Source: Actinomycetota bacterium (GTDB lineage: Bacteria; Actinomycetota; Thermoleophilia; Solirubrobacterales; Thermoleophilaceae). From it: a stretch of 10,200 nucleotides of DNA. Positions 5,740 to 10,200 of this stretch are shown one piece after another (the first letter of the stretch is position 1; each line of letters begins with the position of its first letter). Made by a program: the position numbers and the translations under genes. The DNA is taken from assembly GCA_005883295.1 (NCBI GenBank), contig VAWV01000118.1, forward strand, positions 1 to 10,200, in the 5' to 3' direction. Under the pieces are notes generated by a model, which was given only the letters and a program-made list of their open reading frames with translations, ran no database searches and was not told the DNA's origin.

Positions 5740-6006
5740 ATGGCCTACGTAATCGCAGAGCCCTGCATCGGGACCAAGGACAACTCGTGCGTCGAGGTCT
5801 GCCCGGTCGACTGCATCCACCCGACGCCGGACGAGGCCGATTACGACGGGGTCGAGATGCTGTATATCGACCCCGATGAGTGCATCGACTGCGATGCCTG
5901 CGTGGAAGCCTGCCCGGTGGACGCCTGCTTCGCCGAGGACCAGCTCCCCGACGAGTGGCAGAGGTACACCGAGCTGAACGCGCAGTACTACAAGTCCAAG
6001 TCCTAA
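5740..6006 (+). CDS. seven-iron ferredoxin ([3Fe-4S][4Fe-4S])
   Basis: An 88-aa soluble electron carrier resembling the Thermus-type 7Fe ferredoxins. Using the Azotobacter FdI pattern, Cys9, Cys17 and Cys58 should bind the [3Fe-4S] cluster, and Cys21, Cys48, Cys51 and Cys54 the [4Fe-4S] cluster. The motifs are CIGTKDNSCVEVCPVDC (9-25) and CIDCDACVEACPVDAC (48-63). The position of the non-ligand Cys of FdxA-type proteins is Thr12, which supports the 3Fe assignment. The loop between the cluster motifs (residues 26-47, acidic) is longer than in Thermus. The protein is very acidic overall, as expected for a ferredoxin. AAGGAG (5732-5737) is only 2 nt from the ATG, an unusually tight spacing, yet the start is fixed by homology (MAYVIAEPC). 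The dipeptidase remnant follows after 22 nt and may be co-transcribed. The redox partner is not in the window. Confidence 0.93.
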   Translation: MAYVIAEPCIGTKDNSCVEVCPVDCIHPTPDEADYDGVEMLYIDPDECIDCDACVEACPVDACFAEDQLPDEWQRYTELNAQYYKSKS

Positions 6007-6028
6007 CCACTCCGGCAGCGGAGGCCGC

Positions 6029-6605
6029 GTGATCGCGGACCTTCACATCCAGTACCCGATGCACCTGATCTCGGATCCGGACGAGCGTCTCGCACATGTC
6101 GCAGCGGGCGCTGGACGACACGTTCGCCGTGCTCGAGGAGTGCGACCGCGAGCTCGGCAGGACGGCGCCGGTGCTCGCGACCCACGTGGCCACCCGGCAC
6201 GGCGACGAGGGGCTCGCCTACAACGTGACCCGCGGCACCGTGGAGAGCATCGCCGCCCGGGACGGCGTCATGGGCCTGATCATGGGCGACCACCTCATGG
6301 CCGACGGGCTACGGCCCGAGCCTGCGAAGGGCGAGCGCCGAACGGTCGATTTCAATGACTCGTTCGAGCTCCTCTGCACGCACATCGACACGATCGACGA
6401 GTGGAGCGGACGGCCCTTCCGCCACGTGGGGATCGGATCCGACCTCGATGGCTTCATCAAGCCGACGCTCGCCGGCGTGGAGACGGCGGAGGACATGTGC
6501 AAGCTGGAGGTGGCGCTCGCCGACCGCTATGGGCCGGCGAGCGCCGACCAGATCTGCAGCGGCAACGCGCTGCGGATGCTCTACGACTACCGCTGGCCCT
6601 CCTAG
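6029..6605 (+). pseudogene. internally deleted membrane dipeptidase (peptidase M19) remnant
   Basis: Two pieces of an M19 (renal-dipeptidase-like) enzyme lie in different frames. From the GTG at 6029, which keeps a good ribosome binding site (GCGGAGG, 6018-6024, 4 nt away), the N-terminal segment VIADLHIQYPMHLISDPDE is readable, but this frame then turns into arginine-rich non-homologous sequence. In another frame, homology resumes at about 6084 with VSHMSQRALDDTF, matching the conserved D-V-S-H-M-S strand whose His is a metal ligand. It continues through LATHVATRH, the GIGSDLDGF motif and SGNALRMLYDY to TAG at 6603. About 150-200 codons of the middle of the barrel, including the bridging-Glu region, are missing, and the join is out of frame. 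An ATG at 6096 could start a 169-aa fragment, but it has no ribosome binding site and would lack key residues. It is tail to tail with the SnoaL gene, the stops sharing bases. An assembly error cannot be excluded. Confidence 0.8.
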
Positions 6606-7039
6606 CCGGCGGACGCCGCCGCGGGCTCACCCACCAGGCCTAGCTGCTGCATCAGCCCGGCGTTGTCCCACTCGTTCCAGCTCTCGACAACCTTGCCGTC
6701 CTGGATCTTGTCGATCGAGATGCCGGTGACGGTTGCGTGCTTCCCGGTCGGAGGGATGCCCATCATGTCGCCATCGTGCGTGCCGGACGACGTCCAGCGA
6801 GTGCATACATAGTCGCCGTCGGAGAACATCTCCTCCACGGTGAGCTTCAGGTCTGAGAACGCCGTGCGGTAGCCCTCCACGGTCTGCTTGAAGCCCTCGG
6901 GACCGGACGTTTCCTCCGGAAGGGCCGGGTCGTGGCCCACCGCGCCCTCGGCGATGATGTCGGCGGCCGCCGATGTGTCGCCGGTGTTGAACATCTCGAA
7001 TGCGGCGCGCGAGATCTGCTCGTTCTGCTCGTTGCCCAT
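6602..7039 (-). CDS. SnoaL-like / ester cyclase family protein
   Basis: A 145-aa cone-shaped alpha+beta-barrel protein of the NTF2-like superfamily, SnoaL-like ester cyclase branch. Landmarks are the N-terminal helix AAFEMFNTGDTSAAADIIAE, the GHDP pair at residues 35-38 in the usual active-site area, GPEGFKQTVEGYRTAFSDLKLTVEEM, the strand TRWTSSGTHDGDMMGIPPTGK (the IPPTGK turn is highly typical), and the closing DGKVVESWNEWDNAGLMQQLG. In polyketide pathways relatives close rings or hydroxylate, but most genomic members like this stand alone with unknown substrates, and no polyketide genes are near. The ATG is preceded by AGGAG 5 nt away. The stop codon overlaps that of the dipeptidase remnant on the other strand. 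The Ala-rich last residues look disordered. Confidence 0.85.
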   Translation of the reverse strand: MGNEQNEQISRAAFEMFNTGDTSAAADIIAEGAVGHDPALPEETSGPEGFKQTVEGYRTAFSDLKLTVEEMFSDGDYVCTRWTSSGTHDGDMMGIPPTGKHATVTGISIDKIQDGKVVESWNEWDNAGLMQQLGLVGEPAAASAG

Positions 7040-7070
7040 CTGGGCTCCTCTCCTCGTGGGGTACCGGCCG

Positions 7071-7100
7071 ACCCTAACCGGTCCGCGGTGCCCGAAGCAA
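7071..7100 (-). promoter_or_regulatory. possible promoter of the SnoaL-like gene
   Basis: On the minus strand, TTGCTT (complement of 7095-7100) and TAGGGT (complement of 7071-7076) are separated by 18 nt. The -10 keeps the important T-A...T positions. Initiation near 7064 would give a short leader holding the AGGAG ribosome binding site. The elements are weak and the call is tentative. Confidence 0.3.
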
Positions 7101-7122
7101 GTAGGCGACGCGAGCAGGTGGG

Positions 7123-8277
7123 TCAGGGCGCCATTGGCAGCGGCGTGCCGGTGACCGGCGCGGCTGCCGGCGCGAGGTGCCCGCTGGTGGGCTGCTGCAT
7201 GAGCGGCTGCGGCGGGGTGACCGCGATGAGTCCCCGGACGGCGTGATAAAGCGCCTGCGAGGCGGGTGCGTCGGGGTCGGTCAAGACGAGCGGCCTGCCC
7301 TCGTCCGCGCCTGTGCGCAGCTCTTCCTGAAGCGGGATCTTGCCGAGGAGGGGGACGTCCAGCTCGTCGGCCAGGAGCTGTCCGCCGCCCTCGCCGAAGA
7401 TCGTGAAGCGCTCTCCTCCCGGCGTGGTGAAGCCGGACATGTTCTCGATCACGCCGGCGATCTCGAGCTCGAAGCGCTGGGCCGCCTCGGCGGCGCGCTT
7501 GGCCACGTTCTGGGCCGCCGGCTGGGGGGTGGTAACCACCAGGAAGCGGGCCTGAGGGAGCAGCTGCGCGAGCGTCATCGAGACGTCGCCCGTCCCGGGC
7601 GGGAGGTCGATGAGGAGGTAGTCGAGCTCACCCCAGTCCACGTCCTCGAGGAACTGGCGGATGGCCTTGTGGAGCATCGGGCCGCGCCAGATGATCGCCT
7701 GGTCCTGGCGCTCCAGGAAGAACTCGATCGACACGGCCTTGACCCCGCCCACGGCGACGAGCGGCAGGATCTTTCGCTCGGCGCTGACACGCGGCTTGCC
7801 GTGGACGCCGAGCATCCGGGGGATCGAATACCCCCATACGTCGGCGTCCATGGCCGCCGCGGGGTGGCCCTCGGCGGTGAGCGCGGCGGCGAGGTTGGCC
7901 GTGACCGTGGACTTGCCGACGCCGCCCTTCCCCGACCCCACGCAGATGACGTTCTTCACCCGGGCGAGCGCACCGGTCGGGAGCCCGTCCTGGCGGCCCA
8001 GGCGCTGCTGGAGGCCCTGCTTCTCCTCGGGGCTCAGCACGTCGAACCCCACGTTCACGAGCTGTACGCCGTCGAGCGCAGCCACCGCCTCGGTGACGCC
8101 CTTCTGGAAGTGCGAGCGGATCGGGCAACCGGGGGTCGTCAGCGAGACGACGACGTCGACCCGTCCCGGCTCGGGCTGCTCGATCGACCGGACCATTCCC
8201 AGGTCGATGATGCTCTGGCGGAGCTCGGGATCGATGACGGCGCGGAGCGCCTCGCGGATCTGCTCGGTGTTGGGCAC
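7123..8277 (-). CDS. mrp: Mrp/ApbC/Nbp35-family iron-sulfur carrier P-loop ATPase
   Basis: A 384-aa cytosolic ATPase thought to carry or insert Fe-S clusters. Residues 1-80 form a MIP18/DUF59 domain (IREALRAVIDPELRQSIIDLGMV; TPGCP with Cys51). The ATPase domain begins near 107 with the deviant Walker A GSGKGGVGKST (114-124, with the signature lysine 117), then MDADVWGYSIPRMLG, the IIWRGPMLHKAI segment, the Walker B-like LLIDLPPGTGDVSMTLAQ, and GVIENMSGFT. The CPxC cluster ligand pair found after ENMS in most bacterial Mrp proteins is replaced by TTPGGERF, as I recall for actinobacterial homologues, so cluster binding may differ. A Pro/Ala-rich tail of about 40 residues (roughly 344-384) ends the protein. 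The start is GTG at 8277 (PNTEQIREAL), without a clear Shine-Dalgarno. A -10-like CAGAAT 6 nt before it would allow a leaderless message. It is divergent from the pentapeptide-periodic gene, with 59 nt between them. Confidence 0.93.
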   Translation of the reverse strand: MPNTEQIREALRAVIDPELRQSIIDLGMVRSIEQPEPGRVDVVVSLTTPGCPIRSHFQKGVTEAVAALDGVQLVNVGFDVLSPEEKQGLQQRLGRQDGLPTGALARVKNVICVGSGKGGVGKSTVTANLAAALTAEGHPAAAMDADVWGYSIPRMLGVHGKPRVSAERKILPLVAVGGVKAVSIEFFLERQDQAIIWRGPMLHKAIRQFLEDVDWGELDYLLIDLPPGTGDVSMTLAQLLPQARFLVVTTPQPAAQNVAKRAAEAAQRFELEIAGVIENMSGFTTPGGERFTIFGEGGGQLLADELDVPLLGKIPLQEELRTGADEGRPLVLTDPDAPASQALYHAVRGLIAVTPPQPLMQQPTSGHLAPAAAPVTGTPLPMAP

Positions 8278-8336
8278 CTGTTCATTCTGACAAACGCCGT
8301 GACACCATCCGGCACCCCGAGGCCAAGGAGACGTGT

Positions 8337-8654
8337 GTGAAGCTGCCCGCAGTTCTCAGACGCTACGAAACGATTCGCCTGGACGGGCTCGAGCTCGGCT
8401 CCTGGTCGGCGGGGGCCGCGGCGACCGGCGCCTCGGCCACTGGGGCGGACGCTACCGGCGCCGCGGCCGTCGGACTCGTCGCGGTCGGGGCTTTCGCTCT
8501 CGGCGCCGCGACTGCCGGCGCGATAGGACTCGGCCGGCTCACCGTTGACCGCGGCCGCTTCAAGAAGCTACGCATCGACGAGCTGGACGTCGGCCGCTTG
8601 CGCGTCACCGACCTGGAGGTGGAGCGGCGAACGGATCCGACCGGCCCGGTCTGA
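8337..8654 (+). CDS. small protein with strict pentapeptide periodicity, hypothetical
   Basis: A 105-aa protein of unknown function. The GTG at 8337 has AAGGAG (8325-8330) 6 nt upstream, which supports the start. From about residue 17 to 96 the chain shows an exact five-residue period: Gly at 21, 26, 31, 36, 41, 46, 51, 56, 61 and 66, then small or polar residues at 71, 76, 81, 86, 91 and 96. The residue before each is hydrophobic or small (Leu20, Val45, Val50, Leu55, Leu65, Val70, Ile80, Val85, Val90, Val95). Leucines occupy the other inward position at 68, 78, 83, 88 and 93. This pattern (L/A-x-V/I-G/D-x) is like pentapeptide-repeat right-handed quadrilateral beta-helices, although the sequence is not the classic A-D/N-L-x-x. 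An Ala/Gly-rich membrane segment is the alternative for residues 24-66. It is divergent from mrp and convergent with the minus-strand terminator region at 8662-8700. Confidence 0.72.
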   Translation: MKLPAVLRRYETIRLDGLELGSWSAGAAATGASATGADATGAAAVGLVAVGAFALGAATAGAIGLGRLTVDRGRFKKLRIDELDVGRLRVTDLEVERRTDPTGPV

Positions 8655-8661
8655 GCGGACG

Positions 8662-8700
8662 CACAAGAAAGAACCGACGGGGCCCGAAGGCCCCGCCGGT
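8662..8700 (-). terminator. intrinsic terminator (UUCG-loop hairpin) for the basic-protein gene
   Basis: A 12-bp stem, 8673-8684 with 8689-8700. Read on the minus strand, it closes on a TTCG tetraloop with GGGGCC/GGCCCC at the top and one G-U pair. It is followed by TTCTTTCTT (complement of 8664-8672), a good U-rich run. This marks termination of minus-strand transcription from the gene ending at 8795. On the plus strand the stem has an A-C mismatch and no T-tract, but it may still help end the gene that stops at 8654. Confidence 0.78.
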
Positions 8701-8724
8701 CGAGGGAGGAGAGATACTGCACTA

Positions 8725-8782
8725 CCGGCCGGGTATGAGGGCCGGCAGCTCTACCCCGCATCCGCTCTCCATCGGAGCGGGG
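8725..8782 (-). other. two further GC-rich inverted repeats in the 3' region of the basic-protein gene
   Basis: Between the stop at 8795 and the terminator lie two more potential hairpins: CCGGCC (8725-8730) with GGCCGG (8740-8745), and CCCCGC (8754-8759) with GCGGGG (8777-8782). Inside the latter, CCGCTC (8762-8767) can instead pair with GAGCGG (8775-8780), so two alternative folds compete. With the terminator this makes three successive structures in about 120 nt of untranslated 3' sequence. They could stabilise the message; no function is shown. Confidence 0.5.
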
Positions 8783-8794
8783 CCGAAGCGAGGC

Positions 8795-9355
8795 TTAGGA
8801 CAGCGGCGCGACGTCGCTCGTCAGGCGGTCGAAGTTGCGACCGACGTCGCGGCGAACGCCGCGGAAGTCCCGCTCGAGCTCGCGGCGGTTGCGCCGCACG
8901 GCCCGCTGGACCTGGTTCCGGCGCTGGCGCAGCTCACGCTCGATCTGGGTCCGAGTGCGCTTCACGCGACGCTCGGCCCTGTTGCGGGCGGTGTTCCCCC
9001 GCCGCTCGAACTTGCGCAGGTTCGTGCGAACCCGGCGCTGGAGCCGCTCGACCTCGCGGCGCGCGGTCTCCGGCTGCACGAACGGCTTCACCGTCTCGAC
9101 GACGTTGTCACGCGCCGTCAGCGTCGCGCCGACCGGGATCAGGACGGCCCGCTCGGCCTGCTGCACGACGGCCTGGAGGCCGGTGGCCTCGGCCTTCGCG
9201 CGCTGACCGGTGGTACGGGCGGTCGAACGGGCGGTGGAACGGGCGGTGGAACGCGTGCGGCGAGTGCTCGCGCTGCGGCGGCGGGTGGCCGCGCCCTTCT
9301 TGGCGCTCGCGCTACGCGCGGTGCTCGTACGTCGGGGGGTGCTCTGCGTGGGCAT
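8795..9355 (-). CDS. arginine-rich basic coiled-coil protein with STAR repeats, hypothetical
   Basis: A 186-aa, very basic protein. The frame extends upstream to 9454, but the ATG at 9355 (MPTQSTPRRTS) is preceded by GGAGGAG with 6 nt spacing, and the upstream stretch looks non-coding, so this start is preferred. Residues 1-55 are a disordered Ser/Thr/Ala/Arg/Lys tail like histone H1 or HU-extension tails, with three copies of Ser-Thr-Ala-Arg. A middle hydrophobic segment (AVVQQAERAVLIPVGATLTARDNVVETVKPF) may be an amphipathic helix. The rest (about 103-180) is a long helix rich in Arg and Glu with heptad-like spacing (ETARREVERLQRRVRTNLRKFERRG...), probably a coiled coil. The layout recalls phasin-like or heparin-binding-haemagglutinin-like proteins and nucleoid-binding proteins; which one is unclear. 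A perfect Crp-type palindrome lies 106-123 nt upstream, an AT-rich promoter-like stretch is nearer, and a strong terminator follows. Confidence 0.75.
   Translation of the reverse strand: MPTQSTPRRTSTARSASAKKGAATRRRSASTRRTRSTARSTARSTARTTGQRAKAEATGLQAVVQQAERAVLIPVGATLTARDNVVETVKPFVQPETARREVERLQRRVRTNLRKFERRGNTARNRAERRVKRTRTQIERELRQRRNQVQRAVRRNRRELERDFRGVRRDVGRNFDRLTSDVAPLS
9215..9250 (-). repeat. 12-bp tandem repeat x3 encoding Ser-Thr-Ala-Arg
   Basis: Three head-to-tail 12-bp units on the plus strand (9215-9226, 9227-9238, 9239-9250) read ACGGGCGGTSGA, with one base difference in the first. On the coding (minus) strand each gives STAR. It is a small coding minisatellite in the basic tail, likely to vary in copy number between strains. 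Confidence 0.85.
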
Positions 9356-9380
9356 GTCGGACTCCTCCTCTGCGCTCTCG

Positions 9381-9421
9381 AATAGAGCGAACTTAAGGTT
9401 GTTAGTTTTAACGACAATAGA
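9381..9421 (-). promoter_or_regulatory. AT-rich promoter-like stretch upstream of the basic-protein gene
   Basis: About 40 bp that is markedly A/T-rich in an otherwise GC-rich window, directly upstream of the 9355 start. On the minus strand it contains TTGTCG followed after 16 nt by TAAGTT, and TCTATT nearer the gene. The hexamers match the consensus only partly, so the exact promoter is uncertain, but a regulatory role is likely from composition and position. TTGT...ACAA ends make it loosely symmetrical. Confidence 0.4.
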
Positions 9422-9460
9422 AGAGTAGCCGGAGAACGCCTGTTCGTAAACCACGGCGAC

Positions 9461-9478
9461 CTGTGAGGTGGATCACAG
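9461..9478. promoter_or_regulatory. predicted Crp-family operator (CTGTGA-N6-TCACAG)
   Basis: A perfect 6+6 palindrome, CTGTGAGGTGGATCACAG, containing the full CRP core TGTGA-N6-TCACA. It lies in the 153-nt gap between the DUF2342 gene stop (9509) and the start of the basic-protein gene (9355), just upstream of the AT-rich stretch, the usual place for a Crp site acting as activator. The Crp-like regulator encoded at 405-1103 has the Arg-Glu-x3-Arg helix expected to read TGTGA. The site is seen directly; the pairing with this regulator is inferred. Confidence 0.65.
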
Positions 9479-9508
9479 ACCCGTTGAGGCGCCAGTAGAC
9501 GGCTGGAT

Positions 9509-10200
9509 CTACGCCGCCGCCGGCTCGGGCCTCGAGCCCGTGCGCTCGATCCAGGCGGCCGGATCCTCCAGCTCGGCGGCTGTCGGCAGCGCCTCCGGCG
9601 TCTCCCATACCCGGTTCAGGGCCGCGATCCCGCTGCGCTCCACGACCCGGTCGCAGAAGGCCTTGCCGTCCTCGTACTGCCGCATCTTGAGGTCCAGGCC
9701 GAGCAGCCGCTGGAGCACCCGCTCGGGGTAGGAACGGCTCCGCCGGCGCCGGTCCATCGAGTCCCGCAGCCCGGTGTACGCAGGGAGCACCCGCTCGCCC
9801 ACCGCGTCCATCACGTGCTCCGAATAGCCCTCGATCACGGCCATCGCGGACTGGATGCGCTCGAGCAGCCGGCGCTGCTCGCGCGTCTGGACCAGCGCGA
9901 TCAGTCCGCCCTCGCGGAACTCCTGCACGACCTTGATGGGGTCGGGCAGCGAAGGCAGCCCGCCCGCACCGCCGCGCTCGAAGCGGACCTCGACGGTGCG
10001 CAGGTAGTCGCGCAGCAGGCCCGACATGTGCTCACGCAGCCAGCTGACGCCCGAGAACTGGAAGACGTGGGTCACCTCGTGGAGCACGATCCAGCGGAGG
10101 AAGCTGTCGCTGTCCACGCGCAGGTCGCGGATTGCCTTCACCAGGTTGGGGACGACGAAGAGGAGCCGGGGGGGCTGCTCCACGTCCAGCATCGAGACCT
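9509..10200 (-). CDS. zinc-dependent metalloprotease, DUF2342 family (C-terminal part, runs off the edge)
   Basis: The frame is open through base 10200 into the next window, so the N-terminus is missing; about 230 residues are visible, ending at TAG (complement of 9509-9511). The zincin motif HEVTHVFQF (complement of about 10081-10055) follows the family-typical lead-in LLFVVPNLVKAIRDL...FLRWIVLHE, and the second conserved block AVIEGYSEHVMDAVG (9836-9792 region) probably supplies another zinc ligand. Where I expect EGH in this block there is EGY. These blocks define the actinobacterial DUF2342 group, often labelled zinc-dependent metalloprotease or coenzyme F420 biosynthesis-associated protein; that F420 link comes from genome context, and the substrate is unknown. 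The Met codon at 10192 is inside the protein, not the start. The C-terminal segment RVWETPEALPTAAELEDPAAWIERTG is also typical. It is likely transcribed toward the basic-protein gene but separated from it by the Crp-type palindrome. Confidence 0.88.
   Translation of the reverse strand, partial: VSMLDVEQPPRLLFVVPNLVKAIRDLRVDSDSFLRWIVLHEVTHVFQFSGVSWLREHMSGLLRDYLRTVEVRFERGGAGGLPSLPDPIKVVQEFREGGLIALVQTREQRRLLERIQSAMAVIEGYSEHVMDAVGERVLPAYTGLRDSMDRRRRSRSYPERVLQRLLGLDLKMRQYEDGKAFCDRVVERSGIAALNRVWETPEALPTAAELEDPAAWIERTGSRPEPAAA

Noticed and set aside
6602..7039. Polyketide biosynthesis gene cluster suggested by the SnoaL-like protein
   Set aside because: No polyketide synthase or tailoring genes are nearby, and stand-alone SnoaL-like proteins are common.
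7177..8340. Long plus-strand open frame opposite mrp (387 codons)
   Set aside because: It is a shadow of mrp rich in Arg/Gly/Leu/Asp without recognisable domains; mrp motifs fix the minus strand as coding.
8735..9385. Plus-strand open frame opposite the basic-protein gene, with a Gly-Gly-Thr repeat
   Set aside because: The repeat is the reverse complement of the STAR codons. The minus-strand gene has a good ribosome binding site and a terminator, and this frame has neither.
9461..9478. Reading the CTGTGA/TCACAG palindrome as a terminator of the DUF2342 gene
   Set aside because: The stem is only 6 bp with a 6-nt loop, modest in GC, and has no T-run on either strand; an operator fits better.

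Overview
The window is about 10 kb of dense, very GC-rich bacterial chromosome. It looks like an actinobacterium, possibly a deep-branching one such as Thermoleophilia (Solirubrobacterales or Gaiellales). The evidence is strong third-position GC with many GTG starts, an actinobacterial-style Mrp ATPase without the CPxC motif, a DUF2342-type zinc metalloprotease (a family largely confined to Actinobacteria), a Thermus-like seven-iron ferredoxin, and a CIRCE-controlled groES-groEL pair. The phylum is an inference from gene content; the class is a guess. There are no rRNA, tRNA, CRISPR, phage or insertion-sequence features.

Layout: positions 1-163 hold the C-terminal end of a membrane-anchored protein, convergent with a tiny membrane protein gene (175-279, minus). 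A tight plus-strand operon follows (405-2591): a Crp/Fnr regulator, protein-L-isoaspartate methyltransferase (35-nt overlap with the regulator), a Nudix hydrolase (4-nt overlap) and an ASCH-domain protein. Next come a perfect CIRCE operator and groES-groEL (2701-4655), ended by a GC hairpin that is present twice as a direct repeat of 42 nt. An atypical SDR oxidoreductase (minus) converges on groEL. Divergent from it are a seven-iron ferredoxin and the remnant of an M19 membrane dipeptidase whose middle has been lost with a frame change. A SnoaL-like protein and the Mrp Fe-S/P-loop ATPase lie on the minus strand. Divergent from mrp is a small protein with a strict five-residue repeat. The last part, on the minus strand, holds an arginine-rich, possibly DNA-binding or coiled-coil protein with a three-hairpin 3' region, and the C-terminal part of a DUF2342 zinc metalloprotease that runs off the right edge.

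How the genes fit together: the left half reads as a maintenance and stress neighbourhood, with isoaspartate repair, nucleotide clean-up, an RNA-binding-type domain, and GroES/GroEL under HrcA-type control. The Crp-like regulator keeps the Arg-Glu-x3-Arg recognition-helix pattern of E. coli CRP. A perfect palindrome of the CRP type (TGTGA-N6-TCACA) lies in the window upstream of the arginine-rich protein gene, so a regulatory link between them is a concrete, testable idea. I see no clearly new multi-gene system. The most interesting items are this Crp site, the pentapeptide-periodic protein, the internally deleted dipeptidase, the duplicated terminator and the STAR-repeat basic protein.
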